Shown here: positions 24,070-34,070 of the stretch, in pieces
How the letters are laid out: every line of letters starts with the position of its first letter
Position numbering within the stretch: position 1 is the stretch's first letter
Assembly (NCBI GenBank): GCA_963920635.1
Contig: OY987302.1
Coordinates: forward strand, 44,953,500 to 45,017,499
Origin: Pseudeuparius sepicola
Lineage: Eukaryota; Arthropoda; Insecta; Coleoptera; Anthribidae
Length of the DNA stretch: 64,000 nucleotides
Direction: 5' to 3'
Notes under the pieces: model-generated
Database searches by the model: none
What the model was told of the DNA's origin: nothing
What the model saw: only the letters and a program-made list of their open reading frames with translations
Position numbers and translations under genes: made by a program

Positions 24070-24375
24070 TATAATGAAGACAAGATTTGTTAAAGCTTGT
24101 CCTGATAACTTGCCTTGCATAGATTTTGATATGGTGTGTCAATTTTATCAATAAAAACGGGGAGCAAAACATGGAGAAATGAAGAGGTATGTTTGTTATT
24201 TGATTTGTATATTGTTTTAATATTGCTTAATGATGATGATATAGCTTAAATTCTGGTTTTAGGTAGACTAGAGAATAATAAGGCAAAAATTACCCCCGAG
24301 CACAAAATTAATAAGAAAAATGTTAATGACACTGTGGTTAAAAATGAAGAAATTCAACTGAATAGTTGTGGAAGT
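24070..24375 (+). other. Exon-like open stretches inside the foldback element, unrecognised
   Basis: An ATG at 24074 opens MKTRFVKACPDNLPCIDFDM, and the frame breaks at a stop after about 27 codons. A GT donor-like site follows at about 24187 (AAGAG|GTATGT). An acceptor (TTTTAG / GTAG near 24262) then leads into an open frame read as LENNKAKITPEHKINKKN. It may be a degenerate spliced gene of the element. I do not recognise the protein. Confidence 0.2.
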
Positions 24376-25960
24376 AGGTATATTATGTTGTAATTACCCA
24401 ACATAAGCAGATTAGTCCTAAATTATGCACATACCACGATGTACGAGGATCATACATCGTGGCACATACGTAGATACAGCTTTTTGTGCTTCTAGTTTAG
24501 TTGCTAGTACAGTAAAGAAATACTTATTGTGTATATATATACCTATAGTTAAGATATGGGAGAGGGGGCATGGGGGTGTCGCACACCCCAATGTTGAAAT
24601 CGATTATCAAAACAAGAAATCATGCGTTTGTAAAAACGATCGTTGATATCTACATGTGAGAACCATGATTAAGAACTAATTTAAATAATCTAGTGCAAGT
24701 TCGACAGCAGAGTTTCATTCGATATCAAGTGCTTGACCGTCAATGACTAGTTTTTGCGGGTATTTGTATGATCTAATGAAGTATTTAAGTAATTAAGTCC
24801 GTAGTAGTACACTTTGTCGCATCCATTTTGATGCGGAAAGTTGTACTTTTCTGCACTAGTGACATTAACTTTGTCAACTAATAATAGAACTAAGTACGCT
24901 TGTAAAATTTTTGCAGGTAGGTACATATTAATGGAAAACTTATTTTAGATGAATGTAAGCAAGGTATTGCTTTTCTTTGCTGACTTCCTGGAAATAACGA
25001 AGAATCATGGACAACATCAGTAGATTGTTATATTGGAAAAAGTCAACACAAGTGCAATAAAAAAATATGAAAGTCTACCTTACAGGATAGTTGACAAAGA
25101 CATACCGACATACCTCAATAATTATTATACGTTGGAGTAGTATGAAGGAAGATTTTTGGCAAAAATCAAAACGTATTACAAGGAGGGATTGTCTGACATG
25201 TTAAAAAACGAAAAATGCCCTGTATCTCCGAAACGAATCGAGATTTTGAGATTCAACTGCTTTCCATTGCCCTCAAAAATCGAGCACAGTACACCTACCT
25301 ACTCTTTGTCCATCTCTTCGCAGAATAGAAGAAACCCCCCCAAAAAAAATCCAGTTTGTTACACTCTGTGCATGCGACATGAAAACTGTATTATTTGATT
25401 TTGGAATATTTTCACTAAATTTAATAGATAACTTATTTGAGGTTTTGCCATAGAATGCAAAATAATGTTTTTTTTTCTTGCAAATTAAAGAAATCTTAAT
25501 TTTTTGCCGGCTGCTGCATTATATTTTTTTATTTTTAACTTCTATTAACCACAATCACAAAATATGCTTATGAAAATTTATTTTCCAGAATGAATATAGG
25601 TATAATATGTATAGTGAAAAAATTCTAAAATTCATTTTTTATGAGGATGCTTCGGCAATCACAATATAATTTACCTAAATGGGTCTAAAATAGTTCAAGC
25701 TATGACAATAAAGTTTTTCGACTGAAAACTTGGCTTTATTGCGTTTTACATGTTATATTTCTAACATCACCAAGAACTGGCACCTTCTCCAATATTCTAG
25801 CGTTACATTTTTGAACCGATGCAGGTCTAACTACTTCTTGTAAGTAAGGGCTCATGAAATTAAAGTAATAAATTTTTTATATTCGGACCAGGTAAGTGCT
25901 TGACGTCTATAGGATTAACTTTTCTCAGTTTAGTTTATAACCAATCAATGCTGTTGATTA

Positions 25961-26008
25961 ACACTAGCACAGAATAAATAGGTGAAGCTATTTATTCTGT
26001 GACACTAG
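25961..26008. mobile_element. 34-bp micro-palindrome with 7-bp TSD, copy 2
   Basis: The unit 25968-26001 has a 14-bp stem (CACAGAATAAATAG / CTATTTATTCTGTG) and a 6-base loop. The identical 7-mers ACACTAG flank it at 25961-25967 and 26002-26008. Confidence 0.75.
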
Positions 26009-26689
26009 GTATTGAGGCTAAAATATCATCAGTTTCTTCAAACAACTAGCAGTCGGTGGAATATACTTGATAACAAGTAAAAAATCGTTTGGCAGAGCCA
26101 CTAATCTAAAATCGGCAGCTAAAATGTTACACCTGGTTGGTTCTTTATTGTCTTTAATATATCAGCAAGTCTAGATATCTAATTTATGCAAGTTCAGTTA
26201 GGTACTTACGAATTGTGTCGTTTTATAGATAAAATCGACTTGTTTCCAATAAAAAAAAGTTTTGTAAACCAACCAGCATAACGTCCGAATCATCAATACC
26301 AATACCTAGTGTTCCCAGCATTTTCCTCAGCAAAATAGAATGGTTCATTTCCGCCATGGATTATTAGAATGAATGGTGAAAATAGTTCAAATCATAAAAA
26401 ATAAAAGCTTGTAAAACACGCGGGGCCGCGGGATCCGAGATCCGATATTCCGATTTTTGACGCCACAAAATAGGTTATGTTTATGTTTTCGCAGGCTGAC
26501 GGCTTGGCATTGAGGGGCGGCGTTGCCAAACCTGGTGCCATGGCGGTAAATTTAGGGAAAAATAAAATCCAACAGGTAGTTACCTATATTGAACTTTAAA
26601 AATTAATTGCGGCAAAACGGGGGCGAAAAAAAATTAAAAAAAAATACAGCAAGTATATCTCACCCAATACTATCCCATGAGCAAATAAA

Positions 26690-26882
26690 AAAAAAGTGGT
26701 GTATTAGTCCATTGTCTCGTACTTTATTTTGTACTATTCCCCACAAAAGGAAATCCAAAACAGACAAATTGGGGGATCTGGGCTGCCAGGAGATAGGTAT
26801 ATTTCTCCCTATCAAACTATTTGGATATAGCTGATCTAGGTAATTTCTTACGGGCAGATAATTATGTGATGGACCTCCATCA
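26690..26882 (-). pseudogene. DDE fragment of a Tc1/mariner transposase
   Basis: With frame corrections, the minus strand reads an HDGGPSH-like block and then SPNLSVLDFL with WG following. There are 41 residues between the two Asp positions, as in the DD41D group. The fragment starts exactly where the right TIR begins, so its N-terminal two thirds are lost. Several stops break it. Confidence 0.6.
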
Positions 26883-27409
26883 TGATAATTTTTGTTTTAT
26901 TTTGTTACATTTTGTTACCAGCTAAAAATAAAATATTTGAAAGATTGAAGTATGTCTTATTATAAAATAGAACGTAATTATGAAAATATTCCATGGCTGA
27001 CTATGTGAAAATTAAGAAAAAAAATCAGAAAATTAGCCATAGCTATTTTATTTGTTATAATAACTATGCAGAGTATTATATTTTTGAAAAGCTCAAAAAA
27101 TGGCCGATTTGATAAGGCCACAGCCAACTATGATTTACATTAAAAAAAAACACAAGTCTATGTCATATCTCAAAAATCACAAACAACATAAAAAATTGGA
27201 TTACATATCTACAATTTTTGTCTCTACAGTTTTTCTGTATAAAAAATCACTATTTTCAAAATATCTAGTGAGCCATGAACTTTTTTAAAAATCCAAAAGG
27301 GGCATTAGATTGAGCATTCAAAACTGCAATTCTTCCCCGCAATTCTTTGTTGTAGTTCTGCTAGTTTCCGAGATCCCTATAGTGGGCATCGAACAAAACT
27401 TACCCTGTA

Positions 27410-27850
27410 TATACAGTGTCTGCCAGAAAGTTGGACACAAATGGGAATTTTCTATATTTGAAGTTTCTCAGAAAAAAAGTATTCTTGATAAAAGTTGGTA
27501 CTTGTGCGTAAACTCAAAATATACCCGAAAAATTTTATGAAAATTCCTCAAGAGTAAAGTACCCTTATTTTTAGAACTACAGCACTATGGCACTAAGAAG
27601 AGTTGTTTGGAATCCCAAGACAATGTCAAATATGAATTCACAGCCACCTACTCAAAAGAAGAAAAAAAATCACACTTTCGCATTTTTTATTCACCACGCT
27701 GTATAATAGATAATATTAATATTAGCTATGTACCTATTTTGAGGCACATCTTCGAGCATGACAGTACGATACCAACGATTTTTATTTATGATCAACTAGC
27801 ATCTTAAAAACACTTAATAACTGAAACTTCTGCAAAGTTTGTCGTTTTTT
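27410..27850. repeat. Diverged mariner-type repeat
   Basis: It starts with a TACAGTGTCTGCCAGAAAGT end-like motif. The block 27540-27650 matches both arms of the foldback at 15721-16536 (AAGAGTAAAGTACC..TTATTT, then AAGAAGAGTTGTTTGGAAT). The right end is unclear. Confidence 0.5.
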
Positions 27851-27950
27851 TGTGTCCAGGTAAAATACTACTAGGTACAATTTCAAACATAACATAGTAA
27901 CTAATCTGTGGAACACAAAAATATTTTAATACAGCAACAATTTAAGAGTT

Positions 27951-28242
27951 ATTTAATAAAAGATAATTCAACAATAAAAATATCACAACAAAAAAATATT
28001 ATGAGAATAAACATTTCAGTGACTACTCTACATGTGCCCCTTCCTTCGTTTCCTTTCGCCCTCTCGGCAATATCAAAAATTTTTGAATACGCCTCGTCAA
28101 TGTTTGCAGACTTGTAAGCTTCACAACTCTCAACGCATTCGGCTATGGCTTTTTCAACCTGCCCAAGTTCAATTTTTTGTTTTTTTTTATTTGGGACTTT
28201 CCCTAGGACTCGTGCTCGATTTGGACAAATAACTTGGGCAAC
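27951..28242 (-). other. Exon-like open frame of about 95 codons, unrecognised
   Basis: On the minus strand an acceptor-like TTAGCAG (ending 28243) opens directly into a frame reading VAQVICPNRARVLGKVPNKK, then a charged, helix-like stretch (GQVEKAIAECVESCEAYKSA). It stays open for about 95 codons. It lies downstream of the THAP-like exon on the same strand, so it may be a later exon of that gene. No family was recognised. Confidence 0.3.
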
Positions 28243-28376
28243 CTGCTAACTTACTAGGTATTGCAAAGTAAGTAGGTATATTTTGTAAAAATATAATAAA
28301 ATAACTTGCCATGAAAATTTAAAACCTTTAGCTAAACGTGGAATTTCTAAAAGTGCACGTAGTTTCACCAGTCGAT

Positions 28377-28571
28377 TCTACAACACACCGTTGATTGAGG
28401 ACCATCGACAAACACACGTAGTCTCCCTTTCAATGTCTTGTGTTAACAGACCTACAATAACCCTAAGCTTTATGAAAAATATATAAAAAATGTAACATAT
28501 ACTATAACATACCTTAGAATGTTTCTTGACTACAAAGTAAGCCCTTTTTATGGCTTGCACCCTTGTTTGTA
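28377..28571 (-). pseudogene. THAP-like exon, downstream part
   Basis: On the minus strand, 28571-28513 reads QAIKRAYFVVKKHSK and then AAG|GTATGT, a donor site. A possible next exon starts after TTGTAG at 28451 and reads VC, then a stop, where THAP domains carry the C-x2-H-F zinc ligands. The ligand spacing is broken. The upstream part of the domain lies beyond the retrotransposon at 33444-33567. Confidence 0.45.
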
Positions 28572-28576
28572 TAAAT

Positions 28577-28842
28577 TGTGATGTATCGTATTGGCAACGT
28601 CGCGGTAGTCTCGGCCTGTCTTGGTTCTACTCCCAGGTTGCACTGGCAACATTATGTCAAGTGACCAGCTTGACAGTAACCACAAGACAGCACAGATCGA
28701 TGACGTGCGGACATCGCCATGACGTGCATAAAATACATGAACCAACGTTGTAAGCTTCTAATGTAAACCTGCGTAAACAATACAGTGTAAATTATAAGAC
28801 GCCTCGTTATTGTTTTAATAACCCGCAGCCAAAGACGTGACA
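28577..28842 (+). repeat. 5' LTR of the gypsy element
   Basis: 266 bp, starting TGTGATGTATCG and ending GACGTGACA (TG...CA). It equals the 3' LTR except at 28691. It should contain the promoter for the genomic transcript; no TATA box was identified with confidence. Confidence 0.95.
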
Positions 28843-28853
28843 TGGTGGCAGCG
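28843..28853 (+). promoter_or_regulatory. Primer binding site, tRNA-Leu type
   Basis: TGGTGGCAGCG directly follows the 5' LTR. It is complementary to the CCA-added 3' end of a tRNA-Leu(AAG) acceptor stem (CGCTGCCACCA). The match stops after 11 bases. Confidence 0.7.
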
Positions 28854-29019
28854 TGAAAAGTGCGCTGATATTTGTTGAAAACGCACGAGCAATTAGAAGG
28901 AAGGCGGCAAAAGATACGTCGAGAGTTCCGGAAAAAACGGATCAGGCGTGATACGCGTGAATGTTTACTTATTCCGCGGAAATTTAAACTCGTTAGTAAC
29001 CTAAAGCGTTCTACTGACA

Positions 29020-30846
29020 ATGGGAGACCGCTCCAAAGCGCCAGAAGAACTGTCCTTCAAAGGGGAATTAGCTTCAAACTGGAAACTGTGGAAACAGAAA
29101 TTTAATTTATACTTATTAGCGAGTGATAAAGTGGGAAAAACTGATGAAGTTAAAGTGGCTGTTTTGCTGAACCTACTTGGTGACGAAGGCCTAAATATTT
29201 ATAATACATTTGAATGGACGACTGAAGGAGATAAAACAAAGTTGAGTATTGTACTGGAAAAATTCGACGGATATTGCAACCCGGTCAAGAATGTGGTATA
29301 CGAGCACTTCAAATTCTTTAAAAGAGACCAGCTAGCAGGCGAAACAATCGATCAGTTTGTAACTGCCCTCAAGCAACTGTCATCAAACTGTGAATTTAAA
29401 GAATTGAAAGACGTACTCATTCAGGATCGGCTAGTCTTAGGTGTCAGAGACTTAAGAATCCAAGAACGATTGCTTCAAAGTTCCGACCTACAATTAACTA
29501 ACGCTATAAAAATATGCCGAGCTATGGAATGCAGTGTCGCTACCCAGGAGAAAATTACCAAAATCCAACATGTAACCAATGTTTGTGCGATCAACAAGCA
29601 AAATCGTCGCTCCAGCTTCAACAACCAATTTCGAAGTTCTCATCGTAGCGAAGGGACTCGAGCATCTGCCTCAAGTAATTCTAATCACAGACCAGCATCG
29701 ACATCGAGTGGAGGTGCCCAAGGTGCTGCCTCGAGATTCTCAGAAGGTAACAGAAGTAACCTATGTTATCGTTGCGGTTATGAACATCAACAAGGTAAGT
29801 GCCTAGCCAATAATAGGTACTGTAGTCGGTGCAAACAACAAGGACATTATAGAAAGTTTTGTAAAAGCAAAATTGTGAATGAAGTACAAGAAAACGATGA
29901 ATGTGATCATTCGGACCCCGATTCAGACTGTTCAGTCGAACCCGAAGAACCAAGTGAAGAATGTTGTTTTGATAAATACAGTGTTGTTTGGACTGTGTCT
30001 GATTCTTCCGAAAAGAATGAAGACTGGTATGAGGTTATTGATTTTTTCTCACGTGATGTCAAAATTATGCTAAAAATTGACAGCGGAAGCCAAGCAAATA
30101 TTCTTAACTATAGTGATTTTCAAAAATTAAAAATACCTCGTTCCGCAATTGAAAAAACTACAGTTAAATTGTTATCATATACTCGCCATGAGATAGAAAT
30201 TTTAGGAAAAATTAAACTAAATTGTTCTCATAATGGTAACAATTGCCAAGCTTATTTTTATGTATTGGGAAATGACATATTAGGTTCTCTGATAGGTCTT
30301 AAAACTAGTAAAGCTTTACATATTATTAATATTGACTCTGATCGTTTAATTGTTAAAAAAACACTCAATGTAAAAACTGTTAACTTAGACTCCACTGACG
30401 TATCGTTAGACAGTATACTTGACAAGCATAAGCCTGTTTTTTCAGGACTTGGTAAGGTGGAAACTGTTTGTAAAATCGCCTTAAATAATGATGCTATCCC
30501 GCGGATTTCGGCTTGCAGGAAAATACCCTTAGCACTTAAAGATAAAGTTAAATCTAAAATAGACGATCTTGTTAAAAAGAAAATAATACAGAAAGTAACG
30601 GAGCCTACTGATTGGGCTCACCCAATTGTTATAGTTCCCAAAAAAGGTGGCGACATTCGCGTTTGCATGGATCCTCGTGCTCTGAATGTATATATAAAAC
30701 GTGAAATTTTTCCAATACCAACTATCGATTCTTTACTTAACGAACTTAATGGTGCAAAGTATTTTACGTTGTTTTCAAGCATTCTTACAAATTCCTTTAG
30801 ACTACAACAGCTCCAAACTGTGTACCATAACTACTCCTTGGGGTAG
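29020..30846 (+). pseudogene. gag-pol: gag, protease and start of reverse transcriptase (5' part of broken gag-pol)
   Basis: 608 codons. The start at 29020 (MGDRSKAPEELSFKGE) is the first Met after the leader. The gag body (residues 1-190) is of the K02A2.6/mag type (WKLWKQKFNLYLLAS). Two zinc knuckles follow: C-x2-C-x3-H-x4-C at about 29762-29800 and C-x2-C-x4-H-x4-C at about 29821-29862. An acidic linker follows. The retroviral-type protease has its active site DSGSQANIL near 30079. Reverse transcriptase begins with WAHPIVIVPKKGGDIRVCMD. Gag and pol are one frame, as in the mag lineage. The frame is lost near 30770, inside the RT block that carries the first catalytic Asp, and the last residues to 30846 are out of frame. 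Confidence 0.9.
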
Positions 30847-33127
30847 ATTCCGATATCTTAGGTTGCCTTATGGCATATCATCGGCGCCCGAAATTTTCCA
30901 GAGGGTAATCAGTGATATTTTGGAGGGTGACAGCGGAGTAATATCCTACTTTGATGACATTTTGGTATTCGGTTGTACCCTGAGGGAACACAACACAAAT
31001 CTCGATAGAGTTCTTACAAAAATAGCAAATAGCGGTCTTACTCTAAACTGGGAAAAATCCAAAATATGTGTGTCTTCTGTTAGGTTTCTTGGTCATATTA
31101 TTAGTTCACATGGTATTGCATCTGATAACACTAAAATTGAAGCTATATTGCAGATGAACCCCTCCAAGTGCAAAAAAGAGTTACAGCGCTTTTTGGGAAT
31201 GATTACCTATCTCGCTAAATTTATCCCTAATCTTTCACAAGAAACTGTCATGCTTAGGAAGCTGCTAAGTGACAAAGTTGAGTGGGTGTGGACAACTAAT
31301 GAAGAAATGTGTTTCAACAGACTTAAACAACTTGTTACGAATACGCCTGTTTTGTCATATTTTGACAATTTACAAAATACTATCTTATCCGTTGATGCCA
31401 GTCCATTTGGTATCGGTGCTGTTGTCTCACAAAACAAACACCCTGTAGAGTATGCTTCTGTGTCTTTAACACCAACTCAACAAAAATATAACCATATCGA
31501 GAAAGAACTGTTAGCTTTGGTGTTCGGTTGTGAACGTTTTCACTATTATCTCTATGGTAGACGTTTTAAAATTGAGACAGATCATCGCCCACTCTTGGGG
31601 TTGCTGAAAAAACCTCTGGAGGATCTTTCACCCAGAATACAGAGACTCGCAATTAGGCTACTTCGCTACAATTTTGAACTCGAATATGTCCCAGGTAAAC
31701 AGCTACTAGTAGCTGATGCTCTAAGTAGAGACCCAAATGCCGAAGGCATATCTACAGATTACCTTAATCAAGAACTTTATGTACATAGTGTAATTTCAAC
31801 AACACCTGAAAATGAACAAAGACTTATCAAAGCCATTAATGATGACGGAGCTCTACAAAAAATAAAATATTACACGAAAAATGGCTGGCCTGCTCATAAA
31901 GCTAATGTCATTCCTGAAGTTAAACAGTATTGGCCTGTCAGAAATGATATTTATCTTCACGAAGATGTGTTGTTCTATGGCAAAAGACTTATTATCCCTA
32001 CTAGTCTGAGACAAGAATTTCTGAATTTATTGCACAAGGCCCACCAAGGTGTAGTTTCGTGTAAGAAACTAGCTCAGGTTTCAGTGTATTGGCCAGAGAT
32101 TTCCGTAGATATAGAAAATCTTGTGTTGAATTGTCTCATATGTCAAAAGTATTCAAGGAACTATCAAAGAGAACCACTTACTTCGCACCCAATCCCGGAT
32201 CGCCCATGGGAAAAAATTGGCATCGATTTCAAGTCATTTAACAACATAGACTTTTTAGTATCAATTGATTACTTTAGTAAATTCGTTATAATTAATAAGT
32301 TAAGTAATAAAACCGCTAGCAGCGTAGTTCATACTTTGAAATCAATTTTTTCCTCACATGGCCTCCCTTTAGAAATTATTTCAGATAACGGCCCTCCTTT
32401 TAACTCATTTGAATTTGCTAATTTTTTATCTCAACATGACATTAAACACACCACGTCTAGTCCTCATTACCCTCGTTCAAATGGCATGGTTGAAAGGGCT
32501 ATTCAGGATGTAAAGAACTTGCTTACTAAAGCCTTTAAAGATAATGCAGACCCATTTCTGTTCTTGCTGCAATATAACGTAACTCCCAAACAAGATCTAC
32601 CACCTCCTTGCGAACTAATGATGGGTAGGAAGTTGAGAACAACCTTACCCGTGTCCAAACATCTTTTAACTCCAAAATTTCCCTTATCCGGTGTTAAGAC
32701 AAAATTGAAAGAAAGGCAATTAAAACAAAGTTACTATCACAATCAAAACGCTAAAAAATTACAAGACCTAGAGCTAAATCAGAAAGTCCTACTTCAAGAG
32801 AAATCTCGGGATTGGAAACCAGCTGTTGTTATACAACAAACAGGTCCTCGAGACTATACCGTCAAAACCCAGGATGATACACTATACAGACGGAACAGAA
32901 TATATTTACGCCCCTTAAACGAACTTAGTGATAAACAACTTGATCCAATTACAGAAAAGGAAGAAACCAAACCTGACACTACTGCTACAATTGACTATAC
33001 ACCCACAAATGACAATGACAAAAATGGGGGAATCACCCAAGAAACTGTACCTCTTCCAAAAAATGATAGTATTGTAACAACTAGAAGTGGACGAGTTGTA
33101 AAACGTCCTGATATATTAGATTTATAA
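30770..33127 (+). pseudogene. gag-pol: Reverse transcriptase, RNase H and integrase (3' part of broken gag-pol)
   Basis: This is the open frame that continues pol after the frameshift; nominally open from 30701, homologous from about 30775 (FLQIPLDYNSS). It carries the RT catalytic box YFDDILVFG (30947-30973), then RNase H with DASPFGIGA near 31393 and TDHRPLLGLL near 31580. Integrase follows, with the HHCC zinc finger (HKAHQG...CLICQKY, 32034-32153) and the DDE core (GIDF 32219, SDNGPPFNS about 32382, NGMVERAIQDV about 32482). The C-terminal tail has TTRSGRVVKRPD, common in this lineage. No chromodomain was seen. Apart from the frameshift the frame is clean. Confidence 0.9.
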
Positions 33128-33163
33128 AATCCTGTATTAAAATGTAAGATAATTTTTATTGTT

Positions 33164-33175
33164 AAAAAAAAGGGG
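33164..33175 (+). promoter_or_regulatory. Polypurine tract
   Basis: AAAAAAAAGGGG ends two bases before the 3' LTR. This is the expected plus-strand primer for reverse transcription. Confidence 0.85.
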
Positions 33176-33177
33176 CG

Positions 33178-33443
33178 TGTGATGTATCGTATTGGCAACG
33201 TCGCGGTAGTCTCGGCCTGTCTTGGTTCTACTCCCAGGTTGCACTGGCAACATTATGTCAAGTGACCAGCTTGACAGTAACCACAAGACAGGACAGATCG
33301 ATGACGTGCGGACATCGCCATGACGTGCATAAAATACATGAACCAACGTTGTAAGCTTCTAATGTAAACCTGCGTAAACAATACAGTGTAAATTATAAGA
33401 CGCCTCGTTATTGTTTTAATAACCCGCAGCCAAAGACGTGACA
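33178..33443 (+). repeat. 3' LTR of the gypsy element
   Basis: 266 bp, identical to the 5' LTR except G33292 in place of C28691. TAAAT follows. Confidence 0.95.
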
Positions 33444-33567
33444 TAAATAAGGCTTGCACCCATTTTGTCCTCAAAACTGGATCCTTAGGAAAGGCAAAAA
33501 CGGACACTTTTGGCTTTGGCCCGGTTAGGTAATTGCCATCGACATGAAATGTTTTTTTTATTTGCAC
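33444..33567 (-). pseudogene. THAP-like exon, upstream part
   Basis: The minus strand reads PKPKVSVFAFPKDPVLRTKW then VQA. That is the THAP-domain core (F-x-FPKDP-x(2)-R-x-KW). THAP domains are zinc-binding DNA-binding modules of host transcription factors and P-element transposases. The N-terminal C-x2-4-C half is not in frame here and may sit in an upstream exon. After removing the retrotransposon and one TAAAT copy, the frame runs directly into 28571-28513. The joined exon still contains a 9-codon insertion flanked by an 11-bp direct repeat (GGGTGCAAGCC). Either a live gene recently hit or an older relic is possible. Confidence 0.55.
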
Positions 33568-33982
33568 ACACTAATTATCGGACTAGAACACCACCGCACA
33601 CTACTGTATCCACCAAATACACTGTCGTAACAATAATATAAGTGGAAATAAGAAAACGAGAATCTAACCGGCAGCAAAAGGCAAAAACAGCTGGTAATCG
33701 GATCGGACGGGACAAGCGCTTGGTCGATCGATACCTGCGTAAATACAGTTTCCTGCGCTGTAAAATGTAACCTTCCATAGTCAATGGTGCGCGACGGTGC
33801 GACGCTTTGGCCGAACCGTTGATTGAAGATTCCTTCCTTAATCGACCGACTCGAACGGTGGTTTCGGAATTTGTCGCCACCGTACGGACGCGTCTCGGTG
33901 AAATGTAAGAGAACGAGACAGAAACATTTAATAACAAGTGGGAATGTAACAGACAGACCATAAGGACATATTTTAAGGTTAT
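33568..33982. other. Sequence upstream of the THAP-like exon, unrecognised
   Basis: Mixed composition with a 128-codon minus-strand open frame (33961-33575) of no recognised family. A short palindromic word GATTGAAGATTCCTTCCTTA lies at 33823. It could hold the 5' part of the THAP-like gene, but no C-x2-C half was found. Confidence 0.3.
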
Positions 33983-34070
33983 AGAAATTCCGCCATAAGC
34001 AAAAGCTAACTAGAACCTAATAAGCTGTTTACAACTCTCGCTATGTAATATACGTACTATTAATTTTTAC
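33983..34070. repeat. Dispersed repeat family, copy C (end fragment)
   Basis: Contains AATAAGCTGTTTACAACTCT as in copy A (13348-13375), preceded by the reverse complement of the GCTTTTGCTTATGGCGGAAT block of copy B. Confidence 0.6.

Larger units (their letters stand above)
22762..27409. mobile_element. 4.6-kb foldback Tc1/mariner element, TA target site
   Basis: The element body is 22764-27407. The left TIR (22764-23345) starts CAGGGTGAG. The right TIR (about 26885-27407) is its reverse complement, and both arms stop together at AATTTTTGTTTTATTTTGTT. TA flanks both ends. The arms have diverged by many small changes, so the insertion is old. A transposase fragment lies just inside the right arm. 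The rest of the interior (23350-26680) shows only short exon-like open stretches and a second nested micro-palindrome. Confidence 0.65.
28572..33448 (+). mobile_element. Ty3/gypsy LTR retrotransposon (mag / K02A2.6-like)
   Basis: A structurally complete element of 4867 bp (28577-33443) with 266-bp LTRs, flanked by the 5-bp duplication TAAAT (28572-28576 and 33444-33448). The LTRs differ at one visible position (C28691 against G33292), so the insertion is very recent. Order: LTR, tRNA-Leu primer site, gag, protease, reverse transcriptase, RNase H, integrase, polypurine tract, LTR. There is no env. One frameshift in reverse transcriptase breaks pol, so this copy is probably dead on its own. It interrupts a THAP-like exon read on the opposite strand. 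Confidence 0.95.

Noticed and set aside
28513..33567. THAP fragment as proof of a P-element
   Set aside because: Only the DNA-binding core is visible, without P transposase sequence, and THAP domains are common in host proteins.
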